DNA of 64,000 bases from Seison nebaliae (Eukaryota > Rotifera > Pararotatoria > Seisonacea > Seisonidae). The stretch covers positions 1 to 64,000 of the forward strand of contig JALJEE010000954.1 in assembly GCA_023231475.1 (NCBI GenBank). The letters are read 5' to 3'. Below are positions 1 to 12,000 of the stretch, piece by piece. Both the position numbers and the translations under genes were made by a program. The notes below the pieces were generated by a model that saw nothing but the letters and a program-made list of their open reading frames with translations, did no database searches and was not told the DNA's origin. How positions within the stretch are numbered: position 1 is the stretch's first letter; the number at the start of each line of letters is the position of its first letter.

Positions 1-2052
1 TTTTGCCTCGTATACATACACTATTCGTTCTATTTTGGCAAAAAACAGAACGAACAGTAAGCGACAAACAGAATGGTCGAGATGTTGTCTCACTTGTTAA
101 AAATAGGACAATCTGCAATAGGCCAGAAAAGTGGAAAATTAAGTAATTTAAAATTTATAAACGGACAATGTAAAAACTAAACAAAATTTATTTAATCAAT
201 CGTAACGAACAAGCTATAAAATCGTTTTAGAGCTCTTCGTTTTTGTTACCAAATGGACATCACCAATACAAGAAACTGTTTCTGGTTCCTTTTTGTTTTA
301 ATTTGTCGCTAGCTGACTTGATATTTTTAATTTAAAACAAAAAGAATGACTTGCAGACCGGAGGATTACAGAATGATAAAATATAATGAAATTAATAGAA
401 TTATTAAAATAATGTTTCATAATTTTAATTAATTATTATTATTATTATATTATCTTGATCTTATTTTCCAAATGGTCGGTGAAACGAAAGCGAACAACGA
501 ATGTTTATTAACGGTCAGACTGCATGTAATACGCAAATGATGATTCGGGAAAAAGAAGATAAATTGATTCCCAACAATCCATCGTCTACAAATAATCAAG
601 GTAATCAACTTCCTACAACATATGCTAAGGCATTGACGAAGCGTGGGTTGAATCGTGCTAACGAAAAAAGAAAATCAAAGAAGCCGTTATGTGTGGGTTC
701 GAATAAGAATTCTTTGATTGCTGCTGCTTTCCGTAAAACGACACCTGTTCTTCGATCAATCATGATTTGGAATGTTGCCAATTCAAATTGAATGTTAAAA
801 TTTAAATCGAATGGCATTATTGTTCCCCTCACTAAAGTTATTAAGCTAATATTACTTTCTATAAAATAAAATCGACGAAGAACATTAACCGAAAAAAATA
901 TTGTCCTAAAACACAAAAAAAAATTTAAAAATTGTAAGCAATATAACCTGGAATCTATAATATCCTCTTTATTACCTACCATTTGTGCTAAAATATTACG
1001 ATTTTCAACAAGCAATTAATCATGTTATACTGAACCGATTTTAATATTTTTTTGTTTAAATCATATCTACTTACTCTAGAGAACCCAAAAATATCATCAA
1101 AATTCAAATTTATAACTGCTAACTATCAAGTGCGGTGGCTTAAAGTTATCAAAAAGAGAGAGAAAAATTTTTAGAGAAAGAGAGAAAGTTTACTTTTTTT
1201 GAAAATTTTATATCTAATACGAATCCATTTTCACTTATTTATAGCACATTCAAAAGAGCATGAATTGCTCTTTCATAAAATATTAAATTTTTTGTGGTTA
1301 AGGAAAAAATTCGTTGAAAAAAATGACAATAAAACATTTTTTAAAATTTTTGTGGGGAATTTTCCAATGGGGGAATCTTCCTAGAATCTGTAAAATTGAA
1401 TTATAATTTAGCAACAAAATAATAAAGTTTTTGTTCATTCGTATCTTGTTTAATTTTTAAAACATGAAAAATGAACTTCTAATGAGTTCCCTGTGTGACT
1501 CCTTTCCTTTATTATATCACTTCATATTCTTAGCCAAGCGCTTAAAAAAACATTTCAGATGTTCCCGTTGCCCAATTTGAGGACAACAAACTCTTTCTAA
1601 CAGAATGTTGAGAAACCTAATTATTTTAAAGTTCAAAAATTCTCCAATCAGGTTATGAAATCTTCTTGTAACTAAGGAAGGAAAGCATCAACCATTTTCA
1701 TGATAATTTAAGAACCTTCTAACCAATGAAAGCATATAATCTATCAAGGGAATGGTACGCTTTCGCATCCGCCGTTTGACTCCAAAAAAATTGTGGAGGT
1801 AGGAAAAATAAGGTTAAAGAGGTGTGTAAATTTTTGAAAAAAAATGTGTAGATACGCGAACGCTTACCATTGCCTTGTAAGAAAATTATTAGATATGTTT
1901 GATTAGTTGATATGATTAGACTAGGAAAATAAGTTAAACAGACAAAAGTAATCGGTAGGATGAAATATTCATATAATTAGAACGGAAGAAATTAGAAAAT
2001 TAAGAAAAAATTTGTTTGACTTTTAATTTCTTTTGATTTCTTTAAGAATAAT
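1..2052. other. No supported gene; possible relic at 501-791
   Basis: AT-rich sequence with no long open frame that looks like a conserved gene. A 96-codon frame on the + strand at 501-791 is Lys/Asn-rich and ends with a stretch (GSNKNSLIAAAFRKT) that faintly resembles a motif found in retroelement gag/ORF1-like proteins, but it is short and has no partner reverse transcriptase nearby. The rest shows only homopolymer runs and the probable promoter side of the gene starting at 2053. Confidence 0.4.
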
Positions 2053-5000
2053 ATGGAAGAACTATCAGAAGAACCAAGAAAACTAACAAATGACTATATT
2101 ACCGTTCGTTTGATTTTAGACAATAATCGCTGCGTGTTGGATAAATATTTAGAAAGACACGGTCTCCGTTTATACAATCCGGAGAAGGATGAAATAACTT
2201 TAGATCAAGCTGAACAGATGGTCAAAAGGAAACAACTGACACATTCTTTATATGCAACCGACGGTGTTAACTATGAAAGAAATTTCAATAATTTTGAAGA
2301 CCTTCATAAATTCGCCATTTTGTCATTCTTCGGACGACAACATTTCCACGAACTAATAGCCAAATTTTCACCATTTATTCGAAAATTAGTACAAACTGAA
2401 AAGTTAAGATTCCTTCCACTATCATATTTAAGAACTATGATCAGTTTCATTTATTATAAAGTTGAAGACGATAGTCTGGTGAATGTATATGAACATTTCG
2501 AAACAAATCCAAGTATAACATTTTCCGGAAAATTGTAAAAGTTGAGACTTTTCTAGATTTCGATAGATTTCCTCGTGCTAAAGCTAAATTAAAAATTGGT
2601 AATGGAATAGTTGGTCAAGCTGCATATGCAAGAAAAACAATAATTATAACAAATTATGAAGTTATCCGACAATAATATTTCATAAAATTATTAAATTTGT
2701 AAGGGTTTGGATAAGAAATATCATCCAAAGTTTGATGCCATAAATGGAAGTCGAATCGATAGTGCGATATGCTTTCCTCTCATAAACGAAAATGGACGAT
2801 GTTATGGAGTGATACGAACTGATAATTTTACACCGGAACCAAAATTTGGTATTATATTATATTTCTGTAATTTATCATATAATCTTATTTATAATCAATC
2901 TGTTAGATGGAACTAACAGGAAGGACGATTATTGTGCTGCAAAAATTTTATTGATTGATCGATATTTAGAATATTTAGTGTTAGCTGTTCAGAAAGTTGA
3001 GGAATATGAAAGTATGATCAGAAAAGAAAAAATAATTAAAGTTATATTTCAAATATTATTTCGAATTTATTCGGAATTCGAACTTTTAGGGATTTAATGA
3101 CATTAATGCAATTTCGGTTGTTGCTGAAAACAATATTCCGAGGGTAGTTGGGAAGGTAAGTGAGCAGATATATAAATTACTAAATGCGAAATGGATACAA
3201 GTTTAAAAAAAATTTGTTTCCAACCCTTCAGTCGAATAATATGAAAGATTTTTGTGTCAGATGCTCAAGCAACAGACGAATTGATAATTGATGAACAACA
3301 ATTAAATTTTAAAGTTTTAATCTTACTTATATCTACTTTAATGAAATTTTATATTTAGATGAAATTTCGACATGTTTTCGAATTTTCTTCAACGGACCTC
3401 CAATTTTTTGAACAAAATAAATATATTAAAGATGTGAAACTGGATGATCTTAGTTATCCATTCGCATCTTCTTTTTTTGAAGTTGCTACTGAGAGTAAAG
3501 GAGTTTCTTTTGTTCTTTACAAAAAGAATTTTTAATTGATAAACCATTAAGACCATAAACATACCAGATTTACGGCAATATTTCGCGCAGAAGCAAGATG
3601 TTAACATTTTCATATATAAGATTTGCTTTGAATAAATCAACGAATTGGTTAGAAAGAAAATATGAAACATTGCTATGTCACGAATAGTGCACTATGTTCA
3701 ATGGTTTATAGTGGTGATGAGACATCCTGTATTGGCTTTGTTATCGCGGGAAATATTGCAGAAAATGGCCCATTCAGTAAAGAAGACCAATCGATTTTTG
3801 AAGTTTTATTTAAAGAGATTCTCATTCGAATTATTCTTAATTATAAGTCACTAATCTTACAATTATCAATCTCTTTACAAAATAACAATAGTAAATTACA
3901 AACCAATTTCAACCAACGTCTAAGAGTTGTAATACAAAATTCATTTCTCCAATATTTGAAGCCGGACGAAAAACAAGTATTTAATTTGAATGTTATTATC
4001 TTTCAAAAACTCCGTCATTTCACAAAATTATGTTTTTAATAATATTATAGACCATATTCCAAATACCTAATGATCCAGATGCGTATGATTTATTATCTTC
4101 GGGATTCACCTTATCAACAAATGCTGCAACTAAGGATGCTTTTGAAGCACGTTGTATTATCTCAATGTTTGTCAGTTTAAACTTATCCATTCTACCACCA
4201 ATAAAAGTTAACGTCTTTTAAAAATCCAATTAATTCAAATATTTAAATATAATAAAGACTTTGATAACATTTGTATTAACCGTCCAAAAACTTCATCGGA
4301 CAGTACCGTTTCACAACTTCGAATATAGCGTTCTATCACTTCAGACGGTATTCTTCCTCGTTTATGTTATTCGATTTTCTTTTTCCTGTTATATTATTCC
4401 AACTGTAGCATACTCGCCATAGACTTCGGGAAGTTGAAATTTATTCATTAATGCTAGCCACGTTATGTCAAATACTTGATCATTCTGGAACGAATAATGC
4501 AATAGAAAAAAAGTTGTAATTATTTCTAAAACGGGACATTCATACTTGTTCATTAAAACATTCTTATAATGTTCTTGTTAGACGTAAATCTAATCTAGCT
4601 AGATTATATGATTCCGCCTATTTGGAACGACACCATATTGCTATATTTTTCATGACATTAGACAATAAAGTTTTCTCTTATGAACTCACTCAATTAATCG
4701 AATGAGCCACAGGAAACCAATGTTCTTGCCCATCTTTCCGATTTCAATTACCGCACCGTTATCCAACGTGTTCAATCATTAATTCTTAGTTTGAATAAAG
4801 CGAAATTTTTCGGGTTAGTTTTAAAATACGTTAAAGAAGAGATTAATTTAATAGAATAGATTTATGGACAAGATTAATGAATACAATAAACAAAAAGATG
4901 ATTTACTTAGAAGTCCAATCCTAGTAATGTTATATATTTAAAGAGAATGTTTTTACGATGAGAATCTAATAGGAAATTATTTATAATAGGAGGTAGTATG

Positions 5001-5429
5001 TCTTACTTGACGAAAGAATGGAAATATCATTTCAAATGGGTTAATCGACTCTTTGACGAAATGTTCTCGATTGGTGACGTTGAAAGATTCTATTTTAAGA
5101 AAACAACGGTTTAATGTTTTTTGAAAAGTGACAATGGTTTAAATTAGAAAAATTTTTAAATAAAGAATATTCTTGATCGACATAACCGGAAAATGATACC
5201 GAATGTCGTTCTATCAATCATTAAACATTTAGCAATACCCGTTTTTGAAGTTAGAAATTTGGAAGTTAAAGAACATTTCAATCGCTTTCAGTACATAGTA
5301 AAATTGAACAAAAAGTTCGAGAAGTATAAGGAAATGTTGGAGTTCAATATGGTGAAATGGGATTCCCTCAATTATCAATTACTCGATGATACAATAATCG
5401 ATGAGAAGATCGACCTTGATAGAGATTGA
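2053..5429 (+). CDS. GAF-domain cyclic nucleotide phosphodiesterase homologue, probably catalytically dead
   Basis: Spliced gene related to the PDE5/6/11 class. Exon 1 (161 codons from 2053) and the next exons carry a GAF-type domain: a GNGIVGQAAYA segment near 2600, then HPKFDAINGSRIDS and ICFPLINENGRCYGVIRTDN near 2730-2830. A second GAF-like region covers about 3100-4000. The catalytic-like domain is in exons 4258-4347, 4409-4512, 4582-4669, 4713-4813, 4860-4923, 4990-5108 and 5166-5429, joined by in-frame GT..AG introns of 43-69 nt. Family landmarks align: VPFHN (usual VPYHN), CQILDHSGTNN (usual HDLDHRGTNN), LARLYDSAYLERHH and NVLAHLSDFNYRTV. The His of the WRHA motif is Tyr, the HD pair is Gln-Ile, the later catalytic Asp is absent, and the nucleotide-binding Gln is Val. 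Intact splicing argues for an expressed pseudoenzyme over a decayed pseudogene. The 2480-2560 exon border is unresolved. The stop lies 109 nt from a convergent gene. Confidence 0.8.
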
Positions 5430-5537
5430 ATTTTTTTATTTATTTTATTCGAAATAAAATAATATTGAAAATAGACATCATTAATTTAAATAGCTCAATT
5501 AGTATTCAAGTAAATGTAAGTGAAAAAGTTAAATTGT

Positions 5538-6382
5538 TTAGAACCAAAACCATGGTCCCCAAAACATAGGCCACATTAGAGCCGAACCTAAAAACATACC
5601 CGTGGCAATTCCTCCCCAATCAGATCCTCTACGATTATATCCATAGTAGTTGTTGCCCACGTATACTAAATTGCCATAAGCATCTCTCGTATAAAATCCT
5701 TCTAAAGATGAAGGCATTCGTGGTTCTCGACCTACCAATCCTATTCGATTACCGTTCGCATCTTGATGATAATTCGCCATTCCCAATTGATTATTTCCCA
5801 TTATCAAATTTGTATCCTGCATAACTGTGACTTGTGATGGTGAGGGTGGTTGTCTTCGATACAAATCTTGAAATAAACTGGACCTCAACTCGAGCATTGT
5901 CAATCGCCAAGTGCTGAACGATAAGATGAGAAATTTTCTAAAAATGGAGAAATTTTCCAACTATGCATCATCTGCTGTTTCGGCAGCAAACATTAATTGA
6001 TTTTTAGTTTGTGGTAAAATAATTTCCATTAAATTAGGCAATGATGTTAATTTGAATTTATCCAAAATTTCTTTAGGTATCTTTTTAATTAATTTACTAG
6101 TTTATACTTTTTTTCATAATGCAAAGTGAACTTCACTTCCTATTCTCAAACCACCAAATGATTTACCGATATGATAAGTACTTACCAAAGTTTCTATTCC
6201 ATCCATTATTTCCGTACATCTTTTATGTTTAAGGAGAAGTGTAAAATTCAAATATAATTTTTTGAAATTTAAAAAAAAAGGAACTTAAATACTCCATCAC
6301 TTTCTAGAAAACATTTTAATAATTTATCCTCACCATTTGGGAGTCGTCTGATTAAATTCCCAGATTTAATTAACGGTGCCAT
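5538..6382 (-). CDS. PLEKHB: Evectin-like PH domain protein (PLEKHB1/2 family)
   Basis: Small pleckstrin-homology protein that in animals sits on recycling endosomes or post-Golgi membranes. The likely start at 6382 gives MAPLIKSGNLIRRLPNGEDK, matching the family's N-terminal KSGWLLR strand. The end of the PH domain reads LMFAAETADDAYTW, equivalent to the evectin CAESTDDCLAW signature, and is rebuilt across a 46-nt intron (about 5914-5959). The tail is Gly/Tyr/Asn-rich and ends in a hydrophobic segment, GIATGMFLGSALMW then WGPWFWF, like the C-terminal membrane anchor of PLEKHB2. The middle of the PH domain (about 6080-6290) has uncertain exon borders. It is convergent with the PDE homologue and head-to-head with AMD1, about 300 nt apart, so the two may share a promoter region. 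Confidence 0.72.
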
Positions 6383-6650
6383 TAATCGATAAAGATAATT
6401 ATGGTTGAATGACTGAAAATTAATGTTATTATCCGATAATGAATTAAACTGTCAATTAATTGGAGGCTTATATTGAAAATTGGTTGTTGATTGAAATTGA
6501 ATGATTCATGAATAATTAAAGTAAACAAGAACAAAGTTCACTATAACTAATCATTCTCCTAGTGTTAACATAATAGAACTCCTGATTATTATATAACCGA
6601 AAAATTCAAAATTTCGTCATTCAAGAAAAAAGTTTTATTAACGAGCGATA

Positions 6651-6668
6651 TGTATTACGCCACCTAGC
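6651..6668 (+). promoter_or_regulatory. Possible five-codon uORF ahead of AMD1
   Basis: ATG plus four codons and a stop (peptide MYYAT) end 16 nt before the AMD1 start codon. Vertebrate AMD1 mRNAs carry a six-codon uORF that represses translation when polyamines are high. The peptide here is different, so only position and size are comparable. Whether it lies in the transcript is unknown. Confidence 0.3.
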
Positions 6669-6684
6669 ATCGACTATAAAAAAA

Positions 6685-8047
6685 ATGAGGGAAAATGTGG
6701 AAATAGCATCGAAAAATGAATCGATTTTTAAATCGACCGAACATTTTGAAGGTCCAGAGAAATTTCTTGAAATGGTATTCAATTCAACTAGTCATCATTC
6801 GGATAAATGTAATTTGAGATTAATTCCAGTGTTAGAATTTTTCCAAATTTATTTCTTTTCAAACTTCATTTACAGTGTGAAATGGAAGAGAATTTTGAAA
6901 GAAATGAATTGCCATATCATTCAGTCTTGTTCGAATGATGTTACTGACTCATACATACTGAGCGAGAGTTCAATGTTTGTAACAAAACAAAGATTGATTC
7001 TGAAGACTTGTGGAACGACTATTCTTTTTAAGTCGTTCAAATCAATCGTTTCAACTGTCATCGAAGAGACTGACTTGAATATTTTGGAAGATCTCTATTA
7101 TTCCCGGAGACGATGGTCAAGACCTGACTTACAATTATATCCACATTCAACAATAGAACAAGAAGTTCTTTTTTTACAAACTTTAATTTAATCGTTCAAT
7201 ATTTAAAAGATTGAATTTCTAGATAAGCATTTACCTAAAGCATCGGCATATGTCATTGGATCTTTCAATTCGGATTATTGGTTCATGTATTCAATAACCT
7301 CTCCTCATCAAATCTCTTATGATCATGACAGTCATCAATGTTTAGTCATCTTCCTTCCATTCATAATCTCATTCATTAACAGTTAAATTCAATCCATTAA
7401 TACAACTTCCGACGATGACACATATTCAACTTCACGAACGATATGATCAATGTCTAGAAATTTTGATGTTGGATTTGGATGAACATGTTTGTACCAATTT
7501 CTATAAGCGATCCGGTAATTCAATAGAAGATATTAATAAAGTTTATAATTATAATTTCTTTATATTATTGAAGACGATTTGAATAAGTTGTTAAATTTAA
7601 ATAAGACATTTCCACAATGTGAAATTGATGAATTTCTGTTTGAGCCATGTGGTTATTCTATGAATGGAATCTTCCCTGAAAATGATACGCATTATCTGAC
7701 GATTCACGTTACGCCAGAAAAAGAATTTTCATACGCAAGTTTCGAAACGAATGTTTGGATGGATGGAACGAAACGAATAAACGAAATGATTCGAGAAATT
7801 ATCAGTATTTTTCGTGCTCGAATTGTTCAGGTAGCACTCTTTAACAACGAAGTTTGTTTTTCGATTACAACATTTCTTTACTCTTATTCTATCACAGAAA
7901 GCTCGAAGAATGTTAATAAACCAGATTGGTTCATGCGATTTCATGAAAGATCAATCATATGAAAATTATTGTTTAATTGATTGTCAAATGTGCATGATGC
8001 ATGCTTATCAAGTAAATTACTTGAAGTTTGAGAAGAAACAAAAGTAA
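6685..8047 (+). CDS. AMD1: S-adenosylmethionine decarboxylase proenzyme
   Basis: Makes decarboxylated SAM, the aminopropyl donor for spermidine and spermine. The self-processing site is intact: LSESSMFVTKQRLILKTCGT holds the Glu-Ser cleavage pair that yields the beta chain and the pyruvoyl group, and the catalytic Cys. Other conserved pieces are HFEGPEK near the N terminus, EPCGYSMNG (the processing Ser) and TIHVTPEKEFSYASFE (the processing His). Frame continuity needs short introns, including about 45 nt near 6823-6867 and one starting after FNNE near 7852. The last exon ends with LKFEKKQK and a stop at 8045-8047. Domain order and length match animal AMD1. It starts head-to-head with the evectin-like gene. 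Confidence 0.93.
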
Positions 8048-9045
8048 AAGAGATTTTTTTAATTATTTTTTATTTTACACTCTTAACACTTCCTAAAAGG
8101 GAATGTTCTTCACCGTTTTGAGTTAAATTTTCGGTTGTTTCAACTGTAACAAGTTGTTGCTAACAACTACTTTAGAAGATTTGCAGTAGTGGTAAAATTT
8201 CAATTAGTTTTATTTTTTATTATTGAACTAATTCCATGTTGGATATATATTATACTTATAATAAAGAAGTTTATACTAAAATATCAAAAGTTCAAATGTA
8301 CTAACTAATTTTCATTTATTTTCATTGTATCTACTTTTATCTACGACCAACAGTGAGTTCCTTTGACAGAAAAACATCTAACAATTTTAATGCATATTTT
8401 GTTTTATTTCAATTTCATCCGGTGTATACCAGAAAGAAAAATTAATTGTGTTTTATCTTTCTAATTCAATATCTCAGATCTAGTAATTCATTACAACTTG
8501 TTCTTATCATATTTTCCTTATTTAAACGATGTATCCAGTATGTATGAAATGAAAAACTGAATCTCAAACAAAGAACATTGGCCTAATGTCCAGAAAATAA
8601 TAGAACATCTGTACCAGCTTTCTTCTATATGATTAATGACATAAGCTGACGACATTGAAGTTCAACGCTTGTTCATTGTTCGCTTGAACCTTTGCTCTTG
8701 ATGCCTCTCACTTCTCATACCAAGAGGAGTTTCCTTATTTTCTTATCTTTCATATCCACTTTACCGATGTTCATATTATACATTGTGCAGTGATATTCTT
8801 CTTATAATATTTAACTTTATTATAATTTAATCAGTAGGGCTGGGGGAACGATCCGTGATCCAAAAATGAAAAGGATCGATCTCTCTATACACTCTGGAAA
8901 AAAGACGATCCAGACTCCAAACGACTCCTGTACATACGAAGGATCGATCCTAAGCATGATAGATGCTCATGTTACCAATTGTAATGGAAATTGTTACCCA
9001 GATTAAACTTTTATGAAATTTCCAATAAAAGATGTTCAATAGAAG
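8048..9045. other. Intergenic, convergent gene ends
   Basis: No gene seen. It lies between the stops of AMD1 (+) and the large minus-strand gene. The stretch at 8833-8955 is less AT-rich than its surroundings and is annotated separately. Confidence 0.5.
8833..8955. repeat. GATC-rich segment, possible transposon remnant
   Basis: Starts with AGTAGGGCTGGGGGAACGAT and then repeats short GATCC/GGATCGATC words several times, including GGATCGATC near 8873 and 8941. The opening resembles the terminal sequences of some hAT-type elements, but no partner terminus or target duplication was found. It is clearly different in composition from the flanking DNA. Confidence 0.25.
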
Positions 9046-12000
9046 TTAACATTTTTTATTAGGAGTCCTAACAATATTTTCAATCATATCAATAAAATCT
9101 TTAACATTAGTAGTTTTTTTAACGATATTAGCGAAACGTAATTCGAATGTTCGATTTATCCCAAAACTCAAATCGTATTTGTTATTTAAGAATAAACATT
9201 CCATTTTTTCATTCTGATTCCAACAAAATGGAACGTCATGTTTTGATAAATTGAATAAATTATGTTGATCTGGCAAAACCGATATAGTACGATCGTTGCT
9301 GGGATTTCTTTTTTCCAAATTAACCACGTAAAAAAATTGTTTGGCAAAATATAACGGGCTGTAACTTAAAATTGCTTCAAGATACCAATCGACGAGTTGC
9401 GGATAGGTAGCATCAAAATGAAGAACTCGAAATAGAGCGTCCACCACAACGAGTGCTATTTGAACGGATTCTTTTCCATAGAACTGAGCATATAACAAAT
9501 AGTAAAAGAAGATTACAATCGAATTTTTACAATGAATAATGGTCGTTGAAATTTGTGATTTTAAATTGGATAAGCAGGCGTCAAATATAATTCCCCATTC
9601 TCCTTTCAAATTACTATTCTTTTGATTAATCATACTGAAATCGCAAATTTCAAAATCCATTTGAAGATATTGAGTAGCCAATAAGAATTTTTCAATATTT
9701 GATGTTTCCATATTAGAAGTTTCCTTGAAAAACTCTTTACCATACTTTACGAGTTTTATAGATTGTTGATAGATTAAATATTTTTGGAGAACAGAATATG
9801 TGTCAACAAATGCCACATTAATTTCAGTTTCAATAACTGCAAAATGATTAAGTCCATATTCATGCTGGAGATATATAGTTATCTTATCATCGATTCGATT
9901 CATCTCGAATGTTGTATTAAATGGAATGTAGAAATTTCTCATATTGTCATCCATCATTCGTTCCGTTTGATTATTGACAGTAAAACATGCCAAGAACAAT
10001 TCCATGTGACTTTTATATTTTGCTAAATACAACTCGTTTATCGGGATTGGTGGCATAGAATGACTTCGACAATTTTCATAATTTACCAATTTTGTATGTT
10101 TCAAAGTAAAATTATTTTCACAAATTATATTATGATCGATAGCATCAGCAATATCTTCCAAAGTAAATAATGACCGAAGATAATTCCATGACAGCAATTG
10201 AATATTGAACAATGTACTTAATCGATTGGTGGTTCTCATATCGAAATACTTTTTTATAAAATAAAAATCATAATAAATTTTCAAATGACTTTACTAACCG
10301 TTACAAACAATTCATATAATTTTTCATGGGAAAAATCATTTTTTATTATTTGTAAATTACTTCGAGAAACGTAGAATTGTTCTTTCCAAAAATCGTTAAT
10401 TTTATCGAAATAAATTTCATTGGAATAACTAATATTTCGTTTCGTTAAATAAGAACCGATCATTTCTAATTTCGATCTGTAAAATTTTGTAAAATTCTTT
10501 TTCGTCATAGACATTTTGTACATTTTCAATCGTCGAATATTATCCGAGTTCAATTGATTAGTTAATTTTAATCGTTGAACAATTATGTACTCTAAAATTT
10601 CTCTTTCGATCCAAATACTTGAGAAAAAAATTAAAATTCAATTTCAAATTTTCATTTAAATTTTTTGAAATATGTTTCTCTTATTCTATAATCTTCTTTC
10701 GATAAGTTGAATCCAAAATGAATATTTATATACTCATTTGCGACAACAAATGAAAAAAAATTAAAGAATGAGCGAATTATCTCCGTACGACAAAATGATA
10801 GTATGTATAATAAAAAATAAACTCTTCATGATTTTGTTCCTTCTGATTCATATTTTTTAAGAAGGTTTCTATATCTGTAGAATTTTTTCCGAAATTTTTC
10901 TTTGCTGAAGATATTTGATAACGTTTGTCGATGAAACACACAGTTGAAGCTACGTTAATTATTGCCGAGATATGTTTAATGACTCGTTCGGTATACGTTC
11001 CATTAATATTCTTGTGGGTGATATATTTGGCATAATACTGCTCGGAATATATTACAGTTTTCTTTTTTATTGTTTTTCCATCATATAATAATGGAAGAAT
11101 GTAAAATATCGGTTCTTCTGGCATGACTATTCGTAGAAAATTAGCAACCAAATTATTGAGGTAATTCCATCCAATAAATTTAAATCTTAAGTATTGTTGA
11201 CGCACATTAATATAGAGGAATGAGAATTCATTGTCCTTATCACGCAATTCAAAGAGATTATTGACGAGAATATGAATAATATGCATCTCAGCTGCTCCCA
11301 ATGCTATTGACTTTCTTATATTTCTCAATCGTTGTTCCGTAATCAATTGTAGTTGTTCCTCTACAAACTTTAAATTAGATTCTTTGGAGAATTGTTTCAC
11401 ATCTTTCCATTCGAAGAAATTATTAGCAAAATGATAGAATGGAAGTGTCGATGATTGGAGAAGTTGAACTTTATTACCCACCAATATTAAACCACAATTC
11501 ATTTGCGATAAATTATGAGATTTCTTTTTCTTATTTCTAATATTAGAGAATTGTTTCATTTTATCTTGAATGAGAGAAACCAAACGTCTCGAATTGAATT
11601 TTTCATTGTTCTGATTAATGACGTATCGAAGAAGATGTTCTTGATAATTCTCGAAATAAACTTTAATGTCTTTCCATTGATAAATATGATTATTATTGAA
11701 GATGATTCCCTCAGACATCGAGTCATCCTCAGGTATTATTTTGTAGTTCATTATTGTGAATAGTTTTGAATTAATATTATATTGATAATTGTTGAAAATA
11801 TTCTTATCGTCGTTCATCGATAAGTAATCGACTTGCATCCATTTCCTGACGAAATGCTTAATATCTTCATATTCCGGTAAGAAATTATTGATCGTTCGAT
11901 TTCGTCCATGTTGAAGAAATGTGAGTGAATATACAATTTTTTGGAACAACTTCAATTTTTTGATAATGGGAAAAAATTGAATAAGAGAATAAACTTCCAT

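Noticed and set aside
224-235. GTTTTAGAGCT, identical to the start of a well-known CRISPR repeat/guide scaffold
   Set aside because: Eleven bases in AT-rich animal DNA, with no second copy and no spacer array; chance.
2053-5429. Calling the PDE homologue a pseudogene
   Set aside because: Apart from one unresolved border near 2480-2560, exons join in frame with GT..AG introns through the whole catalytic region, so an expressed pseudoenzyme fits better.
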